This document shows positions 16,475-25,138 of a stretch of DNA of 64,000 nucleotides, one piece after another. This DNA is from UBA9659 sp965208605 (lineage in GTDB: Bacteria; Pseudomonadota; Gammaproteobacteria; Pseudomonadales; Azotimanducaceae), in NCBI GenBank assembly GCA_965208605.1, contig OZ242345.1, positions 620,001-684,000 of the forward strand, given 5' to 3'. A model generated the notes under the pieces. It saw nothing but the letters and a program-made list of their open reading frames with translations. It did not search any database and was not told where the DNA came from. The position numbers were made by a program, and so were the translations under genes. Within the stretch, counting starts at the first letter, position 1, and each line of letters begins with the position of its first letter.

Positions 16475-17338
16475 ATGACAAACACCTACCTGCGCCCTAC
16501 CCTCCTTCTGCTCGGTTGGCTGGCACTATCAATACAGGCTGCTGAGCTGGTCAAGATAAAAGACGTCAGGCTGCTTGATGCCAGTCTGAACGATGGCGAC
16601 AGTTTCCAAGTCAATGCAGGTGGGCGCAAACTTCATCTGCGACTCTATTATGTTGATTGTCTGGAAACCGCCGCTCATTATGGCACGGCTGGTATTACGC
16701 GAATCCGTGAACAACAACGTCATTTTGGTCTTGAAGATCTGCCCGCCGTGGTGGGCTTCGGTGAGCAGGCAACCGATTACACCCAAGAATTGCTATCTCA
16801 ACCCTTCAGCATCTACACCAGTTACGCCAATGCACCAGGAAGTTCATCCGCTGGTCGCTTCTATGCTTTTGTAGAAACTCATGCCGGCCAGGACCTCGGC
16901 AAACTATTGGTTGCCCAGGGCCTGGCTAGAATCCATGGCAAGACCCGACCCGCTCCAGATGGCACACCGAGCGAAACAGTACTGGCAGAACTCCAAGACC
17001 TACGCGCCACCGCCATGTTAAAACGCACCGGCATCTGGAGCGCGACCAATCCCGAGTTGCTTACCCGACTCCGCAAACAACAGCGAGAAGACAATCAGGA
17101 AATAAAAACTCTAGCGGCAAGCCTCTCAAAAACACGCCGCCCCAATGACTCGCCTCTTGACCTGAACAGTGCATCCAACAGACAACTCCAAAATATCCCT
17201 CGCATAGGTCCAGTAACGGCAGCCAAGATCATTGCTGGCAGACCCTATCAATCAGTGCAAGAACTGTTGAAAATCCCTAGTATAGGTCCAAAGACCTTAG
17301 AAGCTATTACACCTTATGTCACTGTCACCGCAGAGTAA
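16475..17338 (+). CDS. Secreted nuclease: SNase-like domain plus helix-hairpin-helix (ComEA-type) tail
   Basis: 287 residues with a signal peptide (1-22, ending SIQA). The middle domain resembles staphylococcal nuclease: a beta-strand start VRLLDASLNDGDSF, then LRLYYVDCLET, GEQATDYTQELL and ARIHGKTR. The C-terminal part (about 226-283) has two helix-hairpin-helix motifs, IPRIGPVTAAKI and IPSIGPKTLEAI, like ComEA, which bind DNA non-specifically. It would act in the periplasm on incoming or environmental DNA. It sits between an R-M pair and a four-gene membrane operon, so a part in DNA uptake or exclusion is possible. Confidence 0.8.
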   Translation: MTNTYLRPTLLLLGWLALSIQAAELVKIKDVRLLDASLNDGDSFQVNAGGRKLHLRLYYVDCLETAAHYGTAGITRIREQQRHFGLEDLPAVVGFGEQATDYTQELLSQPFSIYTSYANAPGSSSAGRFYAFVETHAGQDLGKLLVAQGLARIHGKTRPAPDGTPSETVLAELQDLRATAMLKRTGIWSATNPELLTRLRKQQREDNQEIKTLAASLSKTRRPNDSPLDLNSASNRQLQNIPRIGPVTAAKIIAGRPYQSVQELLKIPSIGPKTLEAITPYVTVTAE

Positions 17339-17409
17339 TTTGCTCTACTAAGTATTTCCTGTACATTTCTGCATGAGAAGCCTTATCAACAAGCAACGGA
17401 GCCTGGCAC

Positions 17410-18873
17410 ATGACTATGAAACACATTTCTCTGGGGAATAGCGCTTTTGATAGTGCGCAAGAAACATTTTTATCTGTTGATACTGATAAAGAGAAGCAGT
17501 CTCTTGAAAAAGATGGCATGGCAAATGGACAGGTCAATGCGCCATCGGCTCAGGCGACACAACTCGATGGAATAGAGCAGGGCATTGTGCAGCAGGTAGC
17601 GCAAACAGCACAACTCACTCACACCGCAATCAGCAAGCATTTTAATGGCTTTTATGCGCGTTTGCTACCGATTGTAAAAACCTGGGATCCCCAGGCAATG
17701 ATTGACAAGATAGAATCCATAGCGAACAAAATGAAAACTGACTTGGATAATAAAATTAATACCTTTGAAGCCACATCGGCCATTAAAGAACCCGCATGGC
17801 GAGACGCAGAAAAAGCTTATACAGACTTTCGTCAAAAGCACGGCGTGATTCGTCCACCGGACTACCTGCCACTAAAGCACATGATTTTTTGGTTTGCCTT
17901 GCTCATCATCACCGAAGCCACCCTGAACGCCACCCTGCTGTGGGAACTCACCGGTATTCTCACTGCACTGGGGCAAACTGCTCTGATCACCCTAGTGAAT
18001 GTATTGATTGGAGCGGCATGTGTCGGTTCATGCTTTCGCTATAAAAATGCGCCTCAACCTATGAAGCGATGGCCCATATTGCTTTGCATCCCGGCTGTGT
18101 TAGTCATACTGATATTCAATTTAGGCGTGGGTCATTATCGAGATGCACTTGTTGATTACAAGGAACAGGCAGAGCGACAACAGACTGAATTGAATTGGGA
18201 TGAGATTGCCGAAGACATTGATTTAGCCGACTATACGAAAAAGGCGATGGAAAGCATGCTGGTAGCACCTTTGCAAATTAAATCGGTATTGTCGGGTCTG
18301 TTGATTATCGTCGGCCTGGGGTTTTTTGGTTTCGCTGCTCTAAAATGGTATTCAATGTTTGATCCTCTTCCTGGCTACCGCAGACGCCACCTGGCTATGA
18401 AAAAAGCACATAATGATTATATAAACTTAGTAGAAGGCACTCGGAACAACATAGATAACACTATTAAAGACGCCGAAGACAAGGTGATGGATGAGCACAC
18501 CAAGGTGATGACTATGCGCGACCAACACAGTGATTTGATTGAACGCGCTAAAACCCTGCATGACGAATACCCCAAGTGGGTTTTGGTTCTGGAAAAAACA
18601 CAGAATCATCTTTTAGCCGTGTATAGAGATAGTAACCTGAAAGCCAGAGGCGAGCCTGAACCCAGCCACTTCAAGAGTGAATTGCCCATTGATCCAGAGC
18701 TCACTGAAGCACCAGCATTCCACCCACCAAAGATAGATAATGCTGAACAGGTGGTGACTAAGGTGAATGAGATCCTAAACAAGATACAAGGCATAGCCGA
18801 GGCTGCCAAGGAGCGATTTGAATCTCGGGCAGCTATGCAACTCGGCAGTGCTGAAGCAACACAAGCCCAATAA
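17410..18873 (+). CDS. Coiled-coil membrane protein, first gene of four-gene operon
   Basis: 487 residues with four hydrophobic segments at about 157-176, 181-204, 221-241 and 292-311, framed by long charged coiled-coil regions before (55-145) and after (330-410) the membrane part. The pre-membrane motif LPLKHMIFWFALLIITEATL and the post-membrane YSMFDPLPGYRRRHLAMKKA are distinctive. I know no named family. Its TAA shares a base with the ATG of the next gene (TAATG), so the product is probably made in proportion with the other three. Confidence 0.75.
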   Translation: MTMKHISLGNSAFDSAQETFLSVDTDKEKQSLEKDGMANGQVNAPSAQATQLDGIEQGIVQQVAQTAQLTHTAISKHFNGFYARLLPIVKTWDPQAMIDKIESIANKMKTDLDNKINTFEATSAIKEPAWRDAEKAYTDFRQKHGVIRPPDYLPLKHMIFWFALLIITEATLNATLLWELTGILTALGQTALITLVNVLIGAACVGSCFRYKNAPQPMKRWPILLCIPAVLVILIFNLGVGHYRDALVDYKEQAERQQTELNWDEIAEDIDLADYTKKAMESMLVAPLQIKSVLSGLLIIVGLGFFGFAALKWYSMFDPLPGYRRRHLAMKKAHNDYINLVEGTRNNIDNTIKDAEDKVMDEHTKVMTMRDQHSDLIERAKTLHDEYPKWVLVLEKTQNHLLAVYRDSNLKARGEPEPSHFKSELPIDPELTEAPAFHPPKIDNAEQVVTKVNEILNKIQGIAEAAKERFESRAAMQLGSAEATQAQ

Positions 18874-19661
18874 TGAATATGACACATCATCATCTCTGCT
18901 TCGGCCCGCTTATCCTAGGTGCCCTGCTCATCGCCTACACTGCTCACGCAGCGGAAAAGTTACATCCCCGCACCCTCTGCCCAAAAAACGGTAGCCAAGG
19001 GCAAACCATTTTGTTGATAGATACCACCGACCCGTTTACTCAGAAGGCACAAGAGAGATTGAAAGAACTACTCAAAGGGTTTCAGGATGATAAAAATGCA
19101 CACTATGTAGCGCCCGGCCATGAACTTATCGTTTATCGCCTCAGAGCGCGCTTGGATGATATGAAAAAGGCATTGCGCGTTTGCAATCCGGGTAACCCTA
19201 AGGAGCGCACCTGGAAGGATAATTTAACCAGCGGTAGATATGGTGATGAACAAAAATGGCGAAGGTTTTTCCAAAGAATACAAAAGGCTCTCCCTAGAAT
19301 CGATGCCCAGGTCACGCTAGAAGAATCGCCATTGCTTGAAAGTATCGCCCTCATCACCGCTCGACATGTCCCCAGCATCGGCCTGCAAGAAGCTCGCAAG
19401 CCCACTCAGCTGATTTTATTTTCCGACATGTTGCAACATTCTGATTACCTGTCTCACTACAAATCTCTACCGGAAATGGAAGAGTTCAAAGCACTTACCG
19501 GCTACCCGGAAATGCAAAGTGATCTCAAGGCGGTGAAGGTCTGGCTCTTCTATGTACGCAGAGCCAAACACGAGCATTTACAAAAACCAAAACACTATTA
19601 TTGGTGGCCAGAAGTCATACAATTTTTTGGTGGAGAAGTCATTGAGTACACTCCCTTATGA
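18873..19661 (+). CDS. Exported vWA-like protein, second gene of four-gene operon
   Basis: 262 residues with an N-terminal signal peptide (cleavage near AHA at 26). The mature part starts with LCPKNGSQGQTILLIDTTDP, in which LIDTTDP resembles the first strand and metal-site loop of a von Willebrand A domain. Later QLILFSDMLQHSDYL resembles the fourth strand with a conserved aspartate. The overall length fits one vWA domain. It would lie in the periplasm, next to the outer faces of the three membrane partners. It overlaps the next gene by ATGA. Confidence 0.7.
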   Translation: MNMTHHHLCFGPLILGALLIAYTAHAAEKLHPRTLCPKNGSQGQTILLIDTTDPFTQKAQERLKELLKGFQDDKNAHYVAPGHELIVYRLRARLDDMKKALRVCNPGNPKERTWKDNLTSGRYGDEQKWRRFFQRIQKALPRIDAQVTLEESPLLESIALITARHVPSIGLQEARKPTQLILFSDMLQHSDYLSHYKSLPEMEEFKALTGYPEMQSDLKAVKVWLFYVRRAKHEHLQKPKHYYWWPEVIQFFGGEVIEYTPL

Positions 19662-20782
19662 ATAGCGACATGGAAAAATTGAAACGGTATTCGTTTGTGC
19701 TGCTTTTGGTCATTGGTGTAGTAGCTTCCTGGGGAGTACGTCTGCTACTTGAGGATACTACCTCCGTTCCTAATAACGCCAGACTGCAAAACCATGCGGG
19801 TTCTATAATAGCAATCGTCATATCTATTGTTTGTATGGGTGTGTATTTGTTTATAGTCTGGCGCGACAAGCCCGGACAGCATGAATCAGACAATCTCTAC
19901 TATATGGGTTTGTTATTTACTCTGGCATCACTGGTTTATTCTTTGGTTATATTATTCATATTCAATACCGCAGAAGAGCATGCATCGGCACGAGTTAATA
20001 ATTTAGTAGGTAGTTTTGGCATTGCCTTGATATCCACCTTTTTGGGTATTTTATTACGCATCCTGCTATTACAAAAAAGTGACCGGAGCGGGTCCCTCTC
20101 TGAGCCCGGTGAACAGGGGCCTATATCCCATCCAGACTTAGCGGAAACCGCCTTCAGACTGCGCCAAGAATTGACGCAGACCCTCGCTGATATGAGGGTT
20201 TTTCGAATAGGTTTCGTTCAAGCAAACGATGAAACTGTCCAAGAAGCAGGTAAAGCACGCGCCGCAATGTTGCAACATGTGACTGAAGCGGCAGGTGAAC
20301 AGGTCAGAATATTTGCCCATCTGACCCAGACTGTGCAAGAACCCCTAGAGGCACTAGCAAAAGCTCAGACTGAGCAACTACAACAAACCGTCGGTAGAGG
20401 GGAAAAGTTGGAAGCTGTGTTCAATACCCTGGAGGAAGCTTTGCAAAGCACCATGCGCAATCTGCAATCAACCGCCAAGGGGTCGCATGACCTCACCATT
20501 GAATACGCTGCGTTGAACACCAGGCTCCAAGAGTCAGCCCACCTATGGGGTAAGGTCGGTGAGGAAATAAACCAGTCTGCAGAAATTTTAACCGCCACCA
20601 CTGAAGCGCTTTCCAAGTCGCTCAGTGAAGCGACCCAGGCCATGCCGCAATACACCGAAGAATTTGCTCAACTCATCGCCAGCCTGCGGCAAGAGGCAGA
20701 GCAATGGCAGGGCATGACGCAGGAGGTCCGTTCATCTCTAGTGGAAGCGGTCGCCAAGCTGACACAGACCGTGAAGCAATAA
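19658..20782 (+). CDS. MotA/ExbB-like membrane protein with long coiled-coil tail, third gene of operon
   Basis: 374 residues. Four hydrophobic segments at about 12-30, 48-67, 82-102 and 115-137; the last, NLVGSFGIALISTFLGILLR, has the Gly/Ala/Thr-rich pattern of the channel helix of MotA/ExbB/TolQ proteins. From about 160 to the end the sequence is a continuous coiled coil rich in Gln, Glu and Ala. Similar long tails occur in ZorA of Zorya anti-phage systems. The similarity is by pattern only; no sequence search was possible. Confidence 0.65.
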   Translation: MNSDMEKLKRYSFVLLLVIGVVASWGVRLLLEDTTSVPNNARLQNHAGSIIAIVISIVCMGVYLFIVWRDKPGQHESDNLYYMGLLFTLASLVYSLVILFIFNTAEEHASARVNNLVGSFGIALISTFLGILLRILLLQKSDRSGSLSEPGEQGPISHPDLAETAFRLRQELTQTLADMRVFRIGFVQANDETVQEAGKARAAMLQHVTEAAGEQVRIFAHLTQTVQEPLEALAKAQTEQLQQTVGRGEKLEAVFNTLEEALQSTMRNLQSTAKGSHDLTIEYAALNTRLQESAHLWGKVGEEINQSAEILTATTEALSKSLSEATQAMPQYTEEFAQLIASLRQEAEQWQGMTQEVRSSLVEAVAKLTQTVKQ

Positions 20783-20786
20783 GCAG

Positions 20787-21623
20787 ATGCTGAAACCGGG
20801 TACCGACACCTACCGGCAGGGCTTGACCCTCGGCTTGACCATGGCGGAAATTTTTATCCTGATATTGTTCCTTTTACTATTACTACTCTTGACTTTATAT
20901 GCTGACAACCGCGAGAAAGAAAGAATTCTTAAAGCAATAGAATCAGCACTTCCAGCAACAGAAAGCAGCGCGGCGACCGGCGAAACGACATTAGTGGCAG
21001 AAAAAAATAACCCCCGGCTGGCACGACACAAATTTCCTGATGAAATCACCAAATTAGTAAGTAGCAACAAAAGGCTCAAAGAAGAAAACGCCAAGAGCAC
21101 AGAACTGCTGGATGAAAAAGTAGCTCAGGAACAGCAAGGCACTCATCTTCGTGAAAAGTTACTCATTAGCAAAGGGATTGATCCACCATGCTGGTATAAG
21201 AAGGTGCCGGGTAGGTCGGAAAAAGAACGCGAAAAACCATATTATTTGATGGACATAGCGGTGCATGCTGAACATCTGCTCGTCAGATTGCGTCAAGCAC
21301 CCCCCGGTAGAGGTTTTGAATTACTAGGCGGGCAAGCCATCACAACTTACGCAGAAGAATATGCACAGCTACCCCTTGCACCCTTTCGCCGTACCAACAA
21401 ATTTTCCCTGAAAGAGTTCATGCAATGGTCCACGCCCATAAAAAGTCGGGGGAAGAACAAACAAGTTCGCGACTATGCATGCGTCTTCTATGTTGCAGTC
21501 TGGGACCAGACGCCCGAGACGGCGAAAGAACGTTGGAAGGATGCTGAAACTTCAATCAAACATTCTTTTTATACCTATGAAATGAAAGATGAGCCTTGGA
21601 AGCGCGCCGATGCCGGCAGTTAG
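20787..21623 (+). CDS. MotB/ZorB-like single-TM protein, fourth gene of operon
   Basis: 278 residues; one strong membrane helix at 16-38 (GLTMAEIFILILFLLLLLLL) near the N-terminus with a short cytoplasmic head, as in MotB, ExbD and ZorB. A coiled-coil linker follows (about 85-130), then a globular domain beginning near PPCWYKKVPG and containing KPYYLMDIAVHAEHLLVRLR and ACVFYVAVWDQTPETAKERW. That domain is not OmpA-like and I do not recognise it. It starts four bases after the MotA-like gene. The pair could form an ion-driven or mechanosensitive motor. Confidence 0.65.
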   Translation: MLKPGTDTYRQGLTLGLTMAEIFILILFLLLLLLLTLYADNREKERILKAIESALPATESSAATGETTLVAEKNNPRLARHKFPDEITKLVSSNKRLKEENAKSTELLDEKVAQEQQGTHLREKLLISKGIDPPCWYKKVPGRSEKEREKPYYLMDIAVHAEHLLVRLRQAPPGRGFELLGGQAITTYAEEYAQLPLAPFRRTNKFSLKEFMQWSTPIKSRGKNKQVRDYACVFYVAVWDQTPETAKERWKDAETSIKHSFYTYEMKDEPWKRADAGS

Positions 21624-21876
21624 CACCTGGAGGAAACCCTCATCCGAACTGCATCGTGCCCTCGGAACATTCAGGCGAGCCGTCAGATATCGGATATGGA
21701 GAATTAAATTAAAACGGCTTTTTGTATCCTGCCTGAGATGGCTCATTGATATCGCCCTCCCCACAGCCCTTCTCATATCCTTCTCAATAGCCCTCTCAAT
21801 AGCCATCGCACTGAGCAGATTAATACTAATAGCCCTGCTGCTGCTACTACCGACCTCGGCTGGTGCAGGCTGCTAA
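21610..21876 (+). CDS. Small hydrophobic ORF (88 aa), doubtful
   Basis: ATG 21610 overlaps the end of the four-gene operon by 14 bases. The N-terminal half is basic (TFRRAVRYRIWRIKLKRLFV), the second half one or two hydrophobic helices rich in Leu/Ile/Ala/Ser, ending LLLLLPTSAGAGC. The hydrophobic part is encoded by repeats of TCTCAATAGCCC-like sequence, so it may be a repeat artefact rather than a conserved gene. Confidence 0.3.
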   Translation: MPAVSTWRKPSSELHRALGTFRRAVRYRIWRIKLKRLFVSCLRWLIDIALPTALLISFSIALSIAIALSRLILIALLLLLPTSAGAGC

Positions 21877-21898
21877 GGCCGCCCACTCAGACTGAGCA

Positions 21899-22504
21899 CT
21901 ACTGAGGCGTCCGGGCTTGCACTCGCTCGTACCAGGCGCTGATGTTTTTGTTCTTTTTATTGAGCGGCTGGCCGATCTGTTCACCAAACTCTAAAAAACA
22001 AAACAACAGGATGTCAGCAAGAGAGACGCGGCTACCGCACACATATTCCTTACCGGCAAGTTGCTCATCAAGCCAGGTGAGTTTTTCCTGGGCTATCTGC
22101 TTCAGCCCATCGGCAGCTTCGGGGATGGTGGTCATCCGCTCTTTGAATAGCGGCAGGCCTTCTGAATATCGAAATCCATTTGCCAGGTTTTCATTAATGC
22201 CCAGGTCAATACGTCGGCACCACATTCTGGTCTCGGCTCGCTCTTCGGGCGTGTCGCCAATTAAAGATGAGCCGCCTGCCTTCTCGGCAAGATATTCACA
22301 AATTGCGGTGATTTCCGTAATCACTGAGCTGTCGTCCAACTCAAGCGCGGGCAGGGTGCCGGTCGGATTGATCTTCAAATAGGCTGCTTGACGGTTCTCA
22401 CCACCCATCAAATCAATCTTCTGGAGTTCAATCTCAATGCCACCTTCGCGCATAAAGGTGCGCACTACTTTGGGATTAGGACCTACTGATGTGTATAGTT
22501 TCAT
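21899..22504 (-). CDS. Glutathione S-transferase family protein
   Basis: 201 residues with the two GST domains. The thioredoxin-like N-terminal domain has MKLYTSVGPNPKVVRTF (Ser/Thr near the start as glutathione activator), the cis-proline motif NPTGTLPALEL and the glutathione-binding DSSVITEITAICEYL. The helical C-terminal domain contains GSRVSLADILLFCFLEF, the usual N-capping box region. It conjugates glutathione to electrophiles or acts as a peroxidase in the cytoplasm. It is convergent with the small ORF at 21610 and its upstream region is filled with tandem repeats. Confidence 0.9.
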   Translation of the reverse strand: MKLYTSVGPNPKVVRTFMREGGIEIELQKIDLMGGENRQAAYLKINPTGTLPALELDDSSVITEITAICEYLAEKAGGSSLIGDTPEERAETRMWCRRIDLGINENLANGFRYSEGLPLFKERMTTIPEAADGLKQIAQEKLTWLDEQLAGKEYVCGSRVSLADILLFCFLEFGEQIGQPLNKKNKNISAWYERVQARTPQ

Positions 22505-22592
22505 GGGGCTTCCTTGTATTGGGTGAAGTGAAGTTTCAAACGCATCATAACCAACTCTTGCGCTGAGATACTACTTGAACATTAAAGGCAGG

Positions 22593-22709
22593 GCTATCAT
22601 AAAGAGCTATCACAAAGAGCTATCACCAAGAACTATCACCAAGAACTATCACCAAAAGCCATGATAGAAGGGCTATCACAAAGGGCTATCACAAAGGGCT
22701 AGGATAAAG
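22593..22709. repeat. Tandem repeat, 13 bp x 9
   Basis: Nine contiguous 13-base units such as GCTATCACAAAGA and ACTATCACCAAGA, drifting along the array. It is followed to about 22765 by looser repeats of the type GCGTTAACAAAGTACTTTTAA. It fills the region upstream of the GST gene and is the first of two arrays in this gap. Confidence 0.85.
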
Positions 22710-22786
22710 CGCCTTTAACAGAGTGCGTTAACAAAGTACTTTTAATAACGTGCTTTTAATCATGCGCAGCAGAGAGTAATTTGCAT

Positions 22787-22940
22787 CTTCTCAGAGAGCA
22801 CTTCTCAGAGAACACTTCTCAGAGAACACTTCTCAGAGAACACTTCTCAGAGAACACTTCTCAGAGAACACTTCTCAGAGAACACTTCTCAGAGAACACT
22901 TCTCAGAGAACACTTCTCAGAGAACACTTCTCAGGGAACA
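22787..22940. repeat. Tandem repeat, 14 bp x 11 with palindromic unit
   Basis: Eleven contiguous copies of CTTCTCAGAGAACA, of which only the first (GAGCA end) and last (AGGGA) differ. Each unit holds the perfect palindrome TTCTCAGAGAA. It ends 14 bases before the ATG of the rhodanese gene, so it lies in the leader or promoter region of that gene. With a 14-base period, a frame through it reads a repeating 14-residue peptide, which is not regarded as coding here. Confidence 0.95.
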
Positions 22941-22954
22941 AAGGGAGCGGTAGG

Positions 22955-23431
22955 ATGAAAATAAGTTGCAAGCAACTGGTCGCCGAAGCGGAACAACAGA
23001 TTGAAACACTCAACGTGACCGAGGCGGCCAGGCTCCTAGATGATGAGGGAGTGGTATTCGTGGATCTTCGAGACATCCGGGAATTACAACGAGAAGGCAA
23101 GATCCCCGGTGCTACCCACGCGCCTCGAGGCATGCTGGAGTTTTGGGTTGACCCGGAAAGCCCCTACCATCGGGAAGTTTTTGCTGAGGATAAAAAGTTT
23201 ATCTTCTACTGTGCCGCTGCCTGGCGCTCAGCACTTGCCACTCAGACGGTGCAACAGATGGGCATGACAAATGTGTGTCACCTTGGCGGCGGCTTCACGG
23301 CCTGGCAAGGCGCCGCGCTCCCCGTGGAAGTTACCGCCACAAAACCAAAACTCACCGCCACAAGCACCGCCGCAAGCACACGCAGCAGCACTAATACCAC
23401 TAAAAGCACCCCTAAAAGCACCTCGGCATGA
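22955..23431 (+). CDS. Rhodanese-like sulfurtransferase
   Basis: 158 residues from ATG 22955, preceded by GGGAG. The open frame extends upstream through the 14-base array, but the domain starts here. A single rhodanese domain: VFVDLRDIRELQREGKIPGA, then the loop YCAAAWRSA with the active cysteine C86, then HLGGGFTAWQGAALPV. Transfers sulfane sulfur to cyanide or other thiophiles. After residue 126 a Thr/Ser/Lys tail (TATKPKLTATST...) is low in complexity; part of it is encoded by a 26-base sequence repeated exactly at the start of nrdJ. Confidence 0.9.
   Translation: MKISCKQLVAEAEQQIETLNVTEAARLLDDEGVVFVDLRDIRELQREGKIPGATHAPRGMLEFWVDPESPYHREVFAEDKKFIFYCAAAWRSALATQTVQQMGMTNVCHLGGGFTAWQGAALPVEVTATKPKLTATSTAASTRSSTNTTKSTPKSTSA
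23335..23360. repeat. 26-base exact repeat, copy in rhodanese tail
   Basis: Starts CGCCACAAAACC and ends CTCACCGCCA; identical to 31581-31606, and in both genes it is read in the same frame as ATKPKLTA. It sits in the C-terminal tail of the rhodanese. Confidence 0.85.
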
Positions 23432-23441
23432 GCGCAGCGAC

Positions 23442-25046
23442 ATGACTTCAGAAAAAAGTGGCAGGCCGCTTGATTGGACCTGCCCCTACCCTGCCAACCG
23501 CGCCCCGGTATTTGCGGAAAATCTAGTCGCCACTTCTCAGCCCCTTGCCGCGGCGGCCGGGCTATCGGCATTGCGGCAGGGTGGTAACGCTGTTGATGCC
23601 GCTCTGGCTACCGCTATTACCCTGACCGTTGTTGAGCCTTGCAGCAATGGTATTGGCAGTGATGCCTTTGCGCTGATTTATGACGGCACCAAACTACATG
23701 GTCTTAACGCTTCTGGCCGCTCTCCAGCGGCCATGACCCCAGAGCGATTCAAGGGTTTGACCCAGATGCCGACCCTGGGTTGGGAGTCTGTTACGCTGCC
23801 CGGCGCCGTCTCAGGCTGGGTTGCCATGTCCGAGCGCTTCGGCAAATTACCCTTTGAAGCTCTCTTTGCTGAGGCCATTCGTTATGCCATGGAGGGTTTT
23901 ATTGTGGCACCGAAAACCGGTCTTGCCTGGCAGCAGGCAGCAACGCATTTTAGGGACTACAAGCCTTTTATGGATACCTTTATGCGGGCTGGCAAAGCAC
24001 CCGCCATTGGGGCCTGCATGCAACTGCCAGCACATGCCCGCTCACTGGAAAAAATTGCCCACTCAAAGGGGGAAGCTTTTTATCAAGGCGAACTGGCAGA
24101 GCAGATAGCCGCGGATGCGGCGCGTCATAAAGCAGCCCTGACTCTGGCTGATTTGCAGCAGCACAAGGCGGAGTGGGTGGCGCCGATTTCCATGTCTGCC
24201 TTTGATATCACCCTGCATGAAATCCCGCCGAATACGCAGGGACTCATCGCGCTCATTGCCCTGGGTATTATCAAGCAATTGGATATAGCGCAGTTTGCGG
24301 TTGATTCTGCAGACAGCCTGCATCTACAAATAGAAGCCCTGCGTATCGCCTCTGCCGAGGCGGCACAACATCTAGCAGACCCCGATGACATGCAAATTGC
24401 TATTACGGAGTTGCTCGACGATGCCCGTCTAGCCCAGGCCGCGGCGAGCATTGATATCCACCACAGCAAGCCCCGCCCGGCGGCACCGAGCACCCAGTCC
24501 GACACCGTGTATCTCACAACGGCCGATGCCGAGGGCATGATGGTGTCCATGATCCAATCCAATTTCCATGGCTTTGGCTCGGGCATCGTCGTGCCGGGCA
24601 CCGGCATCAGTTTGCAGAATCGCGGTGCCGGCTTTGTGCTGGATGCGGGGCATGTGAATCAGGTTGGCCCCTCAAAACGCCCCTATCACACCATCATTCC
24701 CGGGTTTATCACCGCCGGCGCCGAGGCGGTCATGAGTTTTGGCGTCATGGGGGGGCACTTCCAGGCACAGGGACATCTGCAAATGACGCTCAGAGTCTGC
24801 CTCTATGGACAAAATCCACAGGCGGCATCTGATGCACCCCGGTGGTGCCTGCTACCAGACGGCCGGCTGGCTTTGGAACCCGGGCTTATCCCAGAAGTTA
24901 TCAATGACCTTGAATCCCGCGGGCATGCCATCCTCAGGCATCAACCCGAATCCCTCTTTGGTGGTGCGCAACTGCTCTACAAGTTACCTAAAGGCTACTG
25001 CGGCGGCTCCGACCATCGGAAGGAAGGTCTCGCCACGGGTTTTTAA
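23442..25046 (+). CDS. Gamma-glutamyltransferase family protein
   Basis: 534 residues from ATG 23442, 10 bases after the rhodanese stop. A precursor of the Ntn-hydrolase type: large-subunit start ATSQPLAAAAGLSALRQGGN and AVDAALATAITLTVVEPCSN, and a self-cleavage site SDTVYLTTADAEG with the catalytic threonine at about 355. The small subunit continues with MIQSNFHGFGSGIVVPGTGI and the NRGAGF motif. Such proteins break glutathione or other gamma-glutamyl compounds, or cephalosporins. No signal peptide is seen, so it is likely cytoplasmic, unlike E. coli Ggt. Confidence 0.88.
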   Translation: MTSEKSGRPLDWTCPYPANRAPVFAENLVATSQPLAAAAGLSALRQGGNAVDAALATAITLTVVEPCSNGIGSDAFALIYDGTKLHGLNASGRSPAAMTPERFKGLTQMPTLGWESVTLPGAVSGWVAMSERFGKLPFEALFAEAIRYAMEGFIVAPKTGLAWQQAATHFRDYKPFMDTFMRAGKAPAIGACMQLPAHARSLEKIAHSKGEAFYQGELAEQIAADAARHKAALTLADLQQHKAEWVAPISMSAFDITLHEIPPNTQGLIALIALGIIKQLDIAQFAVDSADSLHLQIEALRIASAEAAQHLADPDDMQIAITELLDDARLAQAAASIDIHHSKPRPAAPSTQSDTVYLTTADAEGMMVSMIQSNFHGFGSGIVVPGTGISLQNRGAGFVLDAGHVNQVGPSKRPYHTIIPGFITAGAEAVMSFGVMGGHFQAQGHLQMTLRVCLYGQNPQAASDAPRWCLLPDGRLALEPGLIPEVINDLESRGHAILRHQPESLFGGAQLLYKLPKGYCGGSDHRKEGLATGF

Positions 25047-25052
25047 TCCCTC

Positions 25053-25136
25053 TCTTCTAAGCAGTCTTCTAAGCAGTCTTCTAAGCAGTCTTCTAAGCAG
25101 TCTTCTAAACAGTCTTCTAAACAGTCCCCTTCTAAA
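25053..25136. repeat. Tandem repeat, 12 bp x 6 plus a degenerate copy
   Basis: TCTTCTAAGCAG repeated from 25053, with copies five and six reading TCTTCTAAACAG, then a worn copy up to the convergent selD stop. It lies between two convergent genes, where the paired TTCT/AGAA elements may help end transcription. Confidence 0.92.
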
Positions 25137-25138
25137 CC

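Noticed and set aside
22593..22940. CRISPR array
   Set aside because: Units are contiguous without unique spacers and there are no cas genes.
22781..22954. Open frame through the 14-bp array giving a repetitive LREHFSENTSQRTL peptide fused to the rhodanese
   Set aside because: A 14-bp array without stops is open in every frame by chance; the rhodanese domain starts at 22955 with its own ribosome site.
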